Source: Flavobacteriales bacterium (GTDB lineage: Bacteria > Bacteroidota > Bacteroidia > Flavobacteriales_F > PHOS-HE28). From it: 64,000 bases of DNA. The DNA lies in NCBI GenBank assembly GCA_016712535.1, contig JADJQW010000002.1:1364001-1428000 (forward strand). Direction: 5' to 3'. Made by a program: the position numbers and the translations under genes. The notes under the pieces are model-generated. The model had not been told where the DNA came from, ran no database searches, and saw nothing but the letters and a program-made list of their open reading frames with translations. Shown here piece after piece: positions 49,823 through 57,447 of the stretch; the first letter of the stretch is position 1, and each line of letters starts with the position of its first letter.

Positions 49823-50779
49823 ATGGATGTCTCCGTCGTGGTTCCCCTGCTCAACGAGCGCGAGTCGCTGCCGATCCTCATCGATCGGCTGCATCGGGTG
49901 CTTGCCAGCATGAGCATGGCTTACGAGGTGATCCTGATCGATGATGGCAGCACCGACGGCTCCTGGGCGGAGATCCAGAAGGCGGCCAAGGCCGATGCGC
50001 GCGTGAAAGGGATCCGCTTCGGGAGGAACTTCGGCAAGAGCCCTGCGCTCAACGAAGGCTTCATCGCTGCGCAGGGCGAGGTGGTGATCACCATGGATGC
50101 CGACCTGCAGGACGACCCGGACGAATTGCCGGAGCTGATCCGCATGGTGCGAGAAGAAGGCTACGACCTGGTGAGCGGCTGGAAGAAGGAGCGCTTCGAC
50201 CCGATCACGAAGACCATCCCCACGAAACTCTTCAACTGGACCACGCGGCGCGTGAGCGGCGTGAAGCTGCACGACTTCAACTGCGGGCTGAAGGCCTACC
50301 GGAAGGAAGTGGTTAAGAGCATCGAGGTCTTCGGCGAGATGCACCGGTACATCCCCTTCATCGCGAAGAAGGAGGGCTTCGGGCATATCGGTGAGAAGGT
50401 GGTGCAGCACCATCCGCGCAAGTACGGCAAGAGCAAGTTCGGGCTCGATCGGTTCATCAACGGCTTCCTCGACCTGCTCACCATCACCTTCGTGTTCCGC
50501 TTCGGGCGCAAGCCCATGCACTTCTTCGGAGCCGTGGGCACGCTCATGTTCGTGGTGGGCCTGCTGAGCGCATGCTGGGTGGTGGGCGAGAAGCTCTACT
50601 TCGTGCATGCGCTGGACAGGGCCGCGCCCCGCGTGAGCGATCAGGGGCTCTTCTTCGTGGCGCTCACGGCCATGGTCATCGGCGTGCAGCTCTTCACCAT
50701 GGGCTTCGTGGCGGAGCTGGTGCGGCGCTACAGCCCGGAGCGGAATGTTTACCGGGTGAAGGAGCGCGTGGGCCTCTGA
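49823..50779 (+). CDS. family 2 glycosyltransferase with two C-terminal membrane helices (DPM/GtrB-like)
   Basis: This 318-aa inner-membrane enzyme transfers a sugar from a nucleotide donor, probably to polyprenyl phosphate. It has the GT-A motifs VSVVVPLLNERESLPILI, LIDDGSTDGSW, RFGRNFGKSPALNEGF and ITMDADLQDDP (catalytic DxD region), then LHDFNCGLKAYRKEVVKS and two helices (FFGAVGTLMFVVGLLSACWVVGEKLY; LFFVALTAMVIGVQLFTMGFVAELVRRY). A TAACCTTG box (49811-49818) ends 4 nt before the ATG. It lies between the acetyltransferase-like gene and DUF6056, a context seen in surface-glycan loci. Confidence 0.93.
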   Translation: MDVSVVVPLLNERESLPILIDRLHRVLASMSMAYEVILIDDGSTDGSWAEIQKAAKADARVKGIRFGRNFGKSPALNEGFIAAQGEVVITMDADLQDDPDELPELIRMVREEGYDLVSGWKKERFDPITKTIPTKLFNWTTRRVSGVKLHDFNCGLKAYRKEVVKSIEVFGEMHRYIPFIAKKEGFGHIGEKVVQHHPRKYGKSKFGLDRFINGFLDLLTITFVFRFGRKPMHFFGAVGTLMFVVGLLSACWVVGEKLYFVHALDRAAPRVSDQGLFFVALTAMVIGVQLFTMGFVAELVRRYSPERNVYRVKERVGL

Positions 50780-50806
50780 CGCCCTGGCGCTGGTCATCTT
50801 TGGCGC

Positions 50807-52207
50807 ATGCCGCGAACGCGCACCGTGATCACCATGCTGGTGGTGCTGGCCCTTGCGCGTTACGCGGCGGTGTGCTGCTTCATCCATCCCTTCGCCGATG
50901 ATTTCAGCTATGCAGCCATCGGCATGCGCACGGACCTGCTCCCTCGGCTCGGTGATGAGTACCTGAACTGGAACGGGCGATGGTGCAGCAATCCGTTCAT
51001 GCTCCGCGGACCGTTGGTGCTCGGCACCGGTGCCGGCCTGTGGCTGTATCGCTGCGTGCCGCTGTTGCTCATGCTGGGTGCATGGGCCGGTGCAAGACGG
51101 CTCCTGCGTGCAGTGGCCCCGCTGCTCCACAGCCGCGATGCAGCGCTAGGGTCTGGGTTCTTCCTGCTGCTCTTCCTGCAGCTCATGCCCGATCTCAGCG
51201 AGGGTGTTTATTGGTACACCGGCGCTGTGAGCTATCTGCTGCCCGGGGCCTTGCTCCTCTGGCTGACCGCGCTGCACGCCGAGGCCTGGAGCAACGATTG
51301 GCGCTTCTCATGGCCCCGAGCTTGGTGCATCGGCTTGTTGTCCGCTGCGATCGCAGGCTTCAATGAGCTGCACATGATGCTGGTTGTGGCGGCGCATTCG
51401 GTGCTGTTCGCTCTCCATTGGCGCAAGTACCGTCGCACGCATGGGCCGATGCTGCTGATCACCGCCCTTACGCTCGCCTCGGGCCTGATCATGGCGCTTG
51501 CACCGGGCAACTCCGTGCGTGGCGAGCTCTTCCCGCTACGGCACGACCTCGGGCGCACGTTCTCGGGAGCCGCATTGCAGACCGCACGCTTCGCGCTCGT
51601 CTGGCTACTCTCGCCGGTGCTGCTGCTGGTTAGCACGCTTTTCCTTGCCAACCTCCGCACTTGGATGCGGGCTTCCCCGGTGCTCAGCGAACGGCTTCCA
51701 CGGCCTTTGCCCATCGCGATCGTGCTTGGGGTTGCGTTCTTCGCGTGCATGGCCTTGCCTTTTTGGGCAAGCGGGTTGCTGGGTCAGCACCGCACCGTGA
51801 ATGCCGCTTTGCTCGTGCTGCTCCCCGGTTGGCTGCTGCTGCTCGCGTCGTTACGGGTGGAAGTGCTGAAGCGGTCGGCGCGACCTTGGCCTCTGATCAA
51901 CGAGGGCGCGCAGCGATGGGTGCTCGGTTTGCTGCTGGTCACGTGCATGGCCACAGGAAGCGGTGGCCGAGTTTCCGCGGACCTCTTGAGCGGGCGCTTG
52001 GCACGATTCGACGCGCAGTTGCGATCGCGCTACGCAAGCATCGGTGAGGCGAAGACCAGGAGCACGGATATCCTTGAGTTGCCGCCGCTCGCTGATCCGC
52101 CGCGCTCATTGCGCTACCTCGATGCCACCGGTGATCCTGAGCATTGGATCAACCGGTCACTGGCGAATTACCTGCAGGCCGATTCCGTGCGCATCATCGT
52201 GCGATGA
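50807..52207 (+). CDS. DUF6056-type polytopic membrane protein
   Basis: This is a 466-aa protein with about ten transmembrane helices. The N-terminal AVCCFIHPFADDFSYAAIGM and then the EYLNWNGRWCSNPFMLRGPL loop match the pattern of DUF6056/GT-C-like membrane proteins, in which the acidic pair lies in the first periplasmic loop (PFADDFSY). It follows the GT2, so a role as a GT-C-type sugar transferase using its lipid product is plausible but inferred. A CATCTTTG box ends 4 nt before the ATG. The 3' end overlaps the convergent ThuA gene by 14 nt. Confidence 0.82.
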   Translation: MPRTRTVITMLVVLALARYAAVCCFIHPFADDFSYAAIGMRTDLLPRLGDEYLNWNGRWCSNPFMLRGPLVLGTGAGLWLYRCVPLLLMLGAWAGARRLLRAVAPLLHSRDAALGSGFFLLLFLQLMPDLSEGVYWYTGAVSYLLPGALLLWLTALHAEAWSNDWRFSWPRAWCIGLLSAAIAGFNELHMMLVVAAHSVLFALHWRKYRRTHGPMLLITALTLASGLIMALAPGNSVRGELFPLRHDLGRTFSGAALQTARFALVWLLSPVLLLVSTLFLANLRTWMRASPVLSERLPRPLPIAIVLGVAFFACMALPFWASGLLGQHRTVNAALLVLLPGWLLLLASLRVEVLKRSARPWPLINEGAQRWVLGLLLVTCMATGSGGRVSADLLSGRLARFDAQLRSRYASIGEAKTRSTDILELPPLADPPRSLRYLDATGDPEHWINRSLANYLQADSVRIIVR

Positions 52208-53213
52208 CCAAGCGTTGCGCACCAGCGGACGTGATGAAGAGGTAGCAGCCAGGGTCAAGGCTGCCGATGGAAATGGTTGAAGCGCCCCTGCTCAGGGTTC
52301 CCCGTGCATGCACGCGGCTTTGGGCATCGACCAACTGCCAAGGCGTTCCGTAGTCCGCGGCCACGCGATCGAGCTGCACGAAGTCGTCAGCTGGGTTAGG
52401 CCGGATGCCTGCCTGGTTGAATCCCAGCGGTTCCAGCACATGCACGTTCAGTTGGTCCAGCCATTGGAGCGCATCAAGGATGTGCTCGCGGAAGATCGTG
52501 TCGCTCGTGTAATTCGATACGGCGTGCCCGAGGGCTGTGCAGAAGACTCCGCCACCGGTCGGCAGTTCGCGGTACCAGCTCATCGGCCTTGGTGCATCGT
52601 AGGTGTTCACCAATCCGTTCGGGCCGACGGTTTCTTCCACGCGCAGCACTTCCACATTATCCGGACCGTAGTAGCCGCCTTCCCAGTAGTAGTACTCCTC
52701 GTTCTTCAGCCACGGGTCGGGCACATCATCGGTCGAAGGATGCGGAGAGGCATGCGAGAGCGCGTACTGCGGAGTCCCGTTCACATGATTGGGATCCTCC
52801 TGCACGCTGGCACCGATCAGCTCGGCGTAGAAATCCCACGTGCCCGTATTCCCCCCGTTGGCGCTGCTGTGCCTGTAGGTGTCGCTCGCTGCGTGGATGC
52901 CGAGCACGCTGCCGCCAGCAGCCACCCATTGCTCGAAGTTCGCCCGTTGCTGCGCATTGAGGATGTTGTCGCCGCTGGTGTTGCTGAACACGATGATGCC
53001 ATACTGGCTGAGCGTTGCTGGATCACTGAACGGGTCGCCCGTGGCGTCATCATCCACGGCATAGCCCGATTCAGCGCCGATGGATTGGAACATCGCGAAG
53101 GAGGCCGCGCGCGTGTCGTGATCGTAGCCGGAGGTCTTCGTGAAGTGCAGGATTCTCGGCTGGGCCGATGCTGCGATCACATGGATAAGGCTTATTAGGA
53201 CGAGTGCCCGCAT
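52194..53213 (-). CDS. secreted ThuA-domain protein with T9SS type A sorting domain
   Basis: This is a 339-aa protein. A signal peptide (MRALVLISLIHVIAASAQ) precedes a ThuA/glutamine-amidotransferase-like domain: RILHFTKTSGYDHDTRAASFAMFQ, IIVFSNTSGDNILNAQQRANFEQWVAAGGSVLGIHAASDT, WLKNEEYYYWEG, PMSWYRELPTGGGVFCTALGHAVSNY. The C-terminal ~75 residues (GFNQAGIRPNPADDFVQLDR...PGCYLFITSAGAQRLVIAR) are a sorting domain. ThuA proteins are linked to trehalose or carbohydrate use; the extracellular form suggests glycan processing or binding. A TACCTTCG box (53217-53224) ends 3 nt before the ATG. Confidence 0.9.
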   Translation of the reverse strand: MRALVLISLIHVIAASAQPRILHFTKTSGYDHDTRAASFAMFQSIGAESGYAVDDDATGDPFSDPATLSQYGIIVFSNTSGDNILNAQQRANFEQWVAAGGSVLGIHAASDTYRHSSANGGNTGTWDFYAELIGASVQEDPNHVNGTPQYALSHASPHPSTDDVPDPWLKNEEYYYWEGGYYGPDNVEVLRVEETVGPNGLVNTYDAPRPMSWYRELPTGGGVFCTALGHAVSNYTSDTIFREHILDALQWLDQLNVHVLEPLGFNQAGIRPNPADDFVQLDRVAADYGTPWQLVDAQSRVHARGTLSRGASTISIGSLDPGCYLFITSAGAQRLVIAR

Positions 53214-53216
53214 GGC

Positions 53217-53224
53217 CGAAGGTA
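53217..53224 (-). promoter_or_regulatory. TAnnTTTG-like box of ThuA gene
   Basis: The minus strand reads TACCTTCG (seven of eight) and ends 3 nt before the ATG, the closest spacing in the window. Confidence 0.4.
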
Positions 53225-53321
53225 TTCCGGCCGGGATCGAACCCGGGAGTGAATGCCGTGTACCGCGTGTGCAAACCGGCCGCCTTCCGCATCACTGGAG
53301 GGGACCTAAATCCACAACGCC

Positions 53322-54674
53322 ATGAGAAAGCATCTCGTCGTCATCGCCGCGTTCGCCGGCGCAGCGGGCATCGCAGCCCTGTTGATTTCCTTCCGTACCG
53401 CCGGTCCGTCGGGCTCCGTCCGGCCGGGAGACGTGACCGGCTGCCACGCCACCAAGCCCAAGCCCAAGGGATGCGTGTTCATGACCGTGTATGAAGGCGA
53501 TGGCCTTGATAGCACCTTCGTGCTGGAGGCTCCGGCCGCGGTGCTGCAGAGCGAGCAGCGTGCGTTGAGCTGGCTGGTGAAGGCCCAGGCGAACGATGGT
53601 GGGTACGGAGCAGGCACGCACGCGCGGCAGGACATCACCGACCCGCACGCGGTGAGCACTGATCCAGCCACGTCGGCCATGGTGGCCATGGCGATCATGC
53701 GCATGGGCAGCACGCTCGATGATGGTCCGCATGCCCAGCAGTTGGCGCGCGCCACCGAATACCTGCTCAAGCAAGTGGAATCAGCGCCGAAGAACGCCAT
53801 CAACATCACCCAGTTGCAGGGCACGCAGATCCAGGCCAAGCTCGGCGCCAATATCGATGTGGCCCTGACCGCGCAATTCCTGAGCAATCTGGTGGCCAAG
53901 CTCGATGAGCAGCACCCGAAGCGCCTCCGGTGCATGCGCGCGCTGAACACCTGCGTGGACATGATCCAGCGCGGGCAGAACAGCGATGGCAGCCAGCGCG
54001 GCGATGGCTGGGCCGGCGTGCTGCAGAGCAGCTTCGCGGCCAGCGCGCTGGAGAGCGCCAGGTCGCAAGGCGCTGATGTGGATGATGAATCGCTCAAGCT
54101 CGCGCGCGACTTCCAGAAGAGCAATTTCGATGCAGGCAAGGGCACTGTAGCCACGGACCGTGCGGCGGGCGTCACCCTCTATGCGGTGAGCGGCAGCACG
54201 CGCAACAGCGCCGCTGAAGCACGCGAGCTGAATGAAGTGGTGATCCAGGCGAAGAAGGAAGGGAAGATCGCCAAGAACGCGCCGATGAACGTGGAGACGC
54301 TTGAGAAGGCCGGGGTGTCGCGCACCGATGCTGAACGCTTGAACACCGCATATCAGGTTTATGAGACCGCCAAGGTGCAAGCGCAGTCGGAGAATGTGAT
54401 CAGCGGGTTCGGCAACAACGGCGGTGAGGAGTTCCTCAGCTTCCTGCAGACCGGTGAATCGCTCGTGATCGCCAAGGACAACGGCTGGAAGGACTGGTAC
54501 CAGCAGACCACCGGCCGCTTGGTGAGCATCCAGAACAACGATGGCAGCTGGAACGGCCACCATTGCATCACCAGTCCTGTCTTCTGCACGGCCACATCGC
54601 TGCTGATCCTCAGCATCAACAACGACATCGAGCATCTGCTCGCGCAAGGCGCCGTGAAGTACAAGTCCAAATAG
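53322..54674 (+). CDS. exported alpha/alpha-toroid (prenyltransferase/squalene-cyclase-like) protein
   Basis: This is a 450-aa protein. One N-terminal hydrophobic helix (LVVIAAFAGAAGIAALLISF) acts as signal or anchor. Repeats of the PSQ/toroid type are visible: ALSWLVKAQANDGGYGAGTHA (about residue 85), GQNSDGSQRGDGWAGVLQSSFAASAL, and LVSIQNNDGSWNGHHCITSPVFCTATSLLIL at the end. Cyclase catalytic DxDD or prenyltransferase metal residues are not evident. It is probably an envelope toroid fold of unknown ligand. A possible terminator follows at 54728-54752. Confidence 0.8.
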   Translation: MRKHLVVIAAFAGAAGIAALLISFRTAGPSGSVRPGDVTGCHATKPKPKGCVFMTVYEGDGLDSTFVLEAPAAVLQSEQRALSWLVKAQANDGGYGAGTHARQDITDPHAVSTDPATSAMVAMAIMRMGSTLDDGPHAQQLARATEYLLKQVESAPKNAINITQLQGTQIQAKLGANIDVALTAQFLSNLVAKLDEQHPKRLRCMRALNTCVDMIQRGQNSDGSQRGDGWAGVLQSSFAASALESARSQGADVDDESLKLARDFQKSNFDAGKGTVATDRAAGVTLYAVSGSTRNSAAEARELNEVVIQAKKEGKIAKNAPMNVETLEKAGVSRTDAERLNTAYQVYETAKVQAQSENVISGFGNNGGEEFLSFLQTGESLVIAKDNGWKDWYQQTTGRLVSIQNNDGSWNGHHCITSPVFCTATSLLILSINNDIEHLLAQGAVKYKSK

Positions 54675-54727
54675 CCCGATACACGAGCGGCTGTCTGGTG
54701 GTGGCTGCGGTGGATGGGTGAAGGGAG

Positions 54728-54752
54728 AGGTCCGGACCTTTGCGCCGGACCT
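54728..54752 (+). terminator. probable terminator after the toroid gene
   Basis: An 8-bp stem AGGTCCGG / CCGGACCT is followed by TTCCTC on the plus strand, 53 bp after the stop at 54674 and upstream of the MBL gene. Confidence 0.45.
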
Positions 54753-54784
54753 TTCCTCATTCACCCTTGCGATTCATCCGACGC

Positions 54785-55891
54785 ATGCTCTGGATCCTGC
54801 TGGGCTTTTTGGCTGCCTTGGGCCTCGCCCTCGTGCTCTACTTCTCCTTCGCTCCGCGCATCGGCGCCGATCCCGATGGCGCGCGCTTGGAGCGCATCAA
54901 GGCATCACCCAATCAGGTTGATGGCAAGTTCCGGAACATGGTGGAGACCGATATGGACATGCCGGTCGGCACCATGCTCGGCGTGCTGTGGGAATTCGCG
55001 AAGGGCGCTGAAGGGCGAGAACCGAAGGACACGATTCCAACGGCCGATTTCGATCCTGTAGCCTGGGCCGGCGTGCCCGACAGCGCCATTGCTATTTGCT
55101 GGTTCGGGCACTCGTCGCTGCTCATCAAGGTCGATGGCATCACCTTCCTCACGGATCCTGTCTTCGGGGAGCGGGCCAGCACATTCAGCTTCGCTGGGCC
55201 CAAGCGCTTCAACTACCTGCAGCATATGCGCGTTGATCTTCTGCCGCAGGTTGATTTCGTGCTGCTATCGCATGACCACTACGACCACCTCGACCATGAG
55301 ACCATCCTTCGATTGAAGGATAAGCGCTTCATCGCGCCGCTCGGCGTGGGCGCGCATTTGGAGCATTGGGGCGTGCCCGTGGATTCCATCACCGAGAAGG
55401 ACTGGTGGGAGAGCGTGGGGCTCGGGCCCGTGAAGCTCACGCTCGCGCCGTCGCGCCACTTCAGCGGTCGCGGATTGACCAATCGCTTCAGCACGCTGTG
55501 GGGCTCATGGGTGATCGAGGGCCAGCGGAAGAAAGTCTATTTCGGCGCCGATTCCGGCTATTCACCCGCCTTCAAGGAAGTGGGCGAGCGCTTCGGGCCA
55601 TTCGATCTGGCCTTGCTCGAATGCGGCGCCTACAACGAGCGCTGGCCCAGCATCCACATGATGCCCGAGGAGACCGCGCAGGCCGCGGTGGATGTGAAGG
55701 CCAAGGTGCTCATGCCCATCCATTGGGGCAAGTTCAGCCTGGCCATGCATGCGTGGAAGGAGCCCATCGAGCGGGTCTCCATCAAGGCTGGCGAACTGGG
55801 CGTCACCTTGCTCACGCCCCGCATCGGCCGCATCGTGAATGGGCCCGACCTGAGCCTCAGCGAGCGTTGGTGGGACGAGGTGCGGAAATAG
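54785..55891 (+). CDS. MBL-fold metallo-hydrolase (NAPE-PLD/UlaG-like), membrane-anchored
   Basis: This is a 368-aa protein. An N-terminal helix (MLWILLGFLAALGLALVLYF) anchors or exports it. The metallo-beta-lactamase domain shows CWFGHSSLLIKVDGITFLTDPVFGER, metal motif LLSHDHYDHLDHETI, later APSRHFSGRG, FGADSGYSPAF and the final MPIHWGKFSLA. These are features of the NAPE-PLD-like lipid phosphodiesterase group, so it may act on phospholipids at the envelope. The ATG at 54785 is preferred to an upstream in-frame TTG at 54740, before the anchor helix. Confidence 0.9.
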   Translation: MLWILLGFLAALGLALVLYFSFAPRIGADPDGARLERIKASPNQVDGKFRNMVETDMDMPVGTMLGVLWEFAKGAEGREPKDTIPTADFDPVAWAGVPDSAIAICWFGHSSLLIKVDGITFLTDPVFGERASTFSFAGPKRFNYLQHMRVDLLPQVDFVLLSHDHYDHLDHETILRLKDKRFIAPLGVGAHLEHWGVPVDSITEKDWWESVGLGPVKLTLAPSRHFSGRGLTNRFSTLWGSWVIEGQRKKVYFGADSGYSPAFKEVGERFGPFDLALLECGAYNERWPSIHMMPEETAQAAVDVKAKVLMPIHWGKFSLAMHAWKEPIERVSIKAGELGVTLLTPRIGRIVNGPDLSLSERWWDEVRK

Positions 55892-55919
55892 GAAGCGCCG
55901 CTCCGGAGAGCAGCGCTTC
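55892..55919. terminator. hairpin between convergent MBL and cupredoxin genes
   Basis: GAAGCGC / GCGCTTC flank a smaller CTC / GAG stem. It fills most of the 48-bp gap between the stops at 55891 (+) and 55940 (-). Confidence 0.4.
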
Positions 55920-55939
55920 GCTTCAATGGGGCCTTGGGC

Positions 55940-56527
55940 TCAATGCGCGATCACCACGCGTTGCTCGGTGAGCAGTCCGCCGCGCTGGTCGTTCAAGCGC
56001 AGCACATAAGCGCCGGCCGGAACCGAGGTGACATCCAAGCGTCCTTCAGCAGCAACCGCATGACGCAGGACCTCGCGGCCTTGCGCATCGAAGAGCTGGG
56101 CCATCTCACCGCCCTGCGTGCCTTCCACGATCAGGAAGCGATCGGCCGGGTTCGGGAAAACAAGCGATTGTGGCACCGGCTCAGCATCCGCGACATCGGT
56201 ATTCACCTCCACCACGATCCGGCCCTTCATGCCCATGTTGGCGTGCGGAACGCACACATAGTAGTAGGTGCCCGGCACGGTGAGGGTGAGCTGATGGGTG
56301 CCCGAATTGAAGTTGAATCCGCCTCCGAGCGGTGTGTTGCCGTTGGCATTCCAAGTGGCCTCACTCACCTGTGTGAAGGTGTGCGTGGCGCCGATGTTGA
56401 TGGTGATCTCCGTCCCAGCCTGTACGGTGAGCAGGTTGGGGTTGAAGCTGAAGTTCGACTGGTTGATGACCTGCGACTGCACCGTGAAGGCGGGAAGCAG
56501 GAGCAACGAAGCGGCGAGTGTTCTCAT
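55940..56527 (-). CDS. secreted plastocyanin-like copper protein with T9SS sorting domain
   Basis: This is a 195-aa protein. A signal peptide (MRTLAASLLLLPAFTVQSQ) precedes a cupredoxin domain of about 95 residues. Type 1 copper ligands are visible: His in INIGATHTFTQVS, then Cys-His-Met in YYYVCVPHANMGMKGRIVVEV. A T9SS sorting domain follows (SLVFPNPADRFLIVEG...PAGAYVLRLNDQRGGLLTEQRVVIAH). It should be a cell-surface or released electron-transfer or copper-binding protein. Upstream, CATCTTGC lies 31 nt before the ATG. Confidence 0.9.
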   Translation of the reverse strand: MRTLAASLLLLPAFTVQSQVINQSNFSFNPNLLTVQAGTEITINIGATHTFTQVSEATWNANGNTPLGGGFNFNSGTHQLTLTVPGTYYYVCVPHANMGMKGRIVVEVNTDVADAEPVPQSLVFPNPADRFLIVEGTQGGEMAQLFDAQGREVLRHAVAAEGRLDVTSVPAGAYVLRLNDQRGGLLTEQRVVIAH

Positions 56528-56729
56528 GTTAGGATCCGGGTTTGGTGCGTTAGACACGGCAAGATGAAGTTTCGTTGCCGCGGCCGCGAAATTCGGTTCC
56601 TCGGGGCCAAGGTCGGTCGGGTGCTCGCCGTCGCCGTTCACCAGCGCCAGGCACCGCGCTTGAAACCATCGAACACCAGGATCAGGTCCATTCCAACCGC
56701 GCGTTGGGTCCGAGCGGCGCCGAACTGAA

Positions 56730-57335
56730 TCACGCCATGGCATAGAGCGCTGCGCCGATCACCCAAGTGAGCAGGAAGGCTATGTAGGCCAATCGGAGCG
56801 GCCTGTACTTCGAGCGTGCGATGTACCGGCCGTGCGAGTGCAATTCGTCCAGGATCGCATCGTGAGTGCGTGGCGGCGACGAGAGCACCGTGTGCATGCG
56901 TTGCTTGTAATCCTCCGGCGTAAGGGTGATGAAGGAGGTGAAGAAGAGCAGGTTGAAGCCTTTGGGCAAAGGACCGTTCTCCTTGATCCGCCGCTTCAAG
57001 GATGGCGATTTGGGCATTGTGGCGTACGCGCACAGCAGGATGGTGGTCAGCGCGCCGATCACCATCACCCAGTAGTGGGCCTTGGGCCCTGTGAGCGCAT
57101 GGTCGCTCACCTTGCTCAGGGCGAATTGCAGGAGAACTGCGCTCAGCGTGAGCATCAGGTTCGCCTTCAGGTCGCTCATCTGGCTTATGGCCATCAGGTT
57201 CACCCGGCTCTGGATCAGCAGATAATCACGATGGTCAGCCGTATAGGGGTCCACATCCTCGTAGCGCACCGGGGGAAGCTTGGGGGCCTCTTGCTGTTCG
57301 ATCACGGGTGGTGCCTGACCTTGCTCTTCTTCCAT
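56730..57335 (-). CDS. DUF5706-like (Pycsar effector-type) membrane protein
   Basis: This 201-aa protein has an acidic/proline-rich N-terminus. Then comes YLLIQSRVNLMAISQMSDLKANLMLTLSAVLLQFAL, a helix plus first membrane segment resembling the DxKAxxLL pattern of DUF5706; a second membrane segment (YWVMVIGALTTILLCAYATM); a cytoplasmic part (FNLLFFTSFITLTPEDYKQRMHTVL); and a C-terminal helix (LRLAYIAFLLTWVIGAALYAMA). DUF5706 proteins act as membrane-disrupting effectors in Pycsar anti-phage systems, or occur alone or fused to HD domains. No cyclase gene is adjacent, so a defence role is unproven. The ATG at 57335 lies 5 nt after a TAACTTGG box. Confidence 0.65.
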   Translation of the reverse strand: MEEEQGQAPPVIEQQEAPKLPPVRYEDVDPYTADHRDYLLIQSRVNLMAISQMSDLKANLMLTLSAVLLQFALSKVSDHALTGPKAHYWVMVIGALTTILLCAYATMPKSPSLKRRIKENGPLPKGFNLLFFTSFITLTPEDYKQRMHTVLSSPPRTHDAILDELHSHGRYIARSKYRPLRLAYIAFLLTWVIGAALYAMA

Positions 57336-57340
57336 GGTGG

Positions 57341-57348
57341 CCAAGTTA
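57341..57348 (-). promoter_or_regulatory. TAnnTTTG-like box of DUF5706-like gene
   Basis: The minus strand reads TAACTTGG (seven of eight). It ends 5 nt before the ATG at 57335. A divergent CATCTTTG (57434-57441) precedes the epimerase by 6 nt. Confidence 0.4.
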
Positions 57349-57447
57349 TCAACGGCCCCGCTGCGGGGCCTTCGAGGCTGTGCGAGCTGGCGGTGCCAAG
57401 CCTCCCTCAAGCATCAAGCTCAAGCTCCGCACCCATCTTTGCCGCCC

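Noticed and set aside
53229..53251. tRNA T-arm-like sequence on the minus strand (GGGTTCGATCCC)
   Set aside because: The stem would leave a 6-nt T-loop, and no matching acceptor, D-arm or anticodon arm could be found in the flanking 100 bp. The segment overlaps the upstream region of the ThuA gene.
56528..56729. Extra coding region between cupredoxin and DUF5706-like genes
   Set aside because: The open frame there is only the upstream continuation of the cupredoxin frame before its signal peptide; nothing else is seen apart from a CATCTTGC box.
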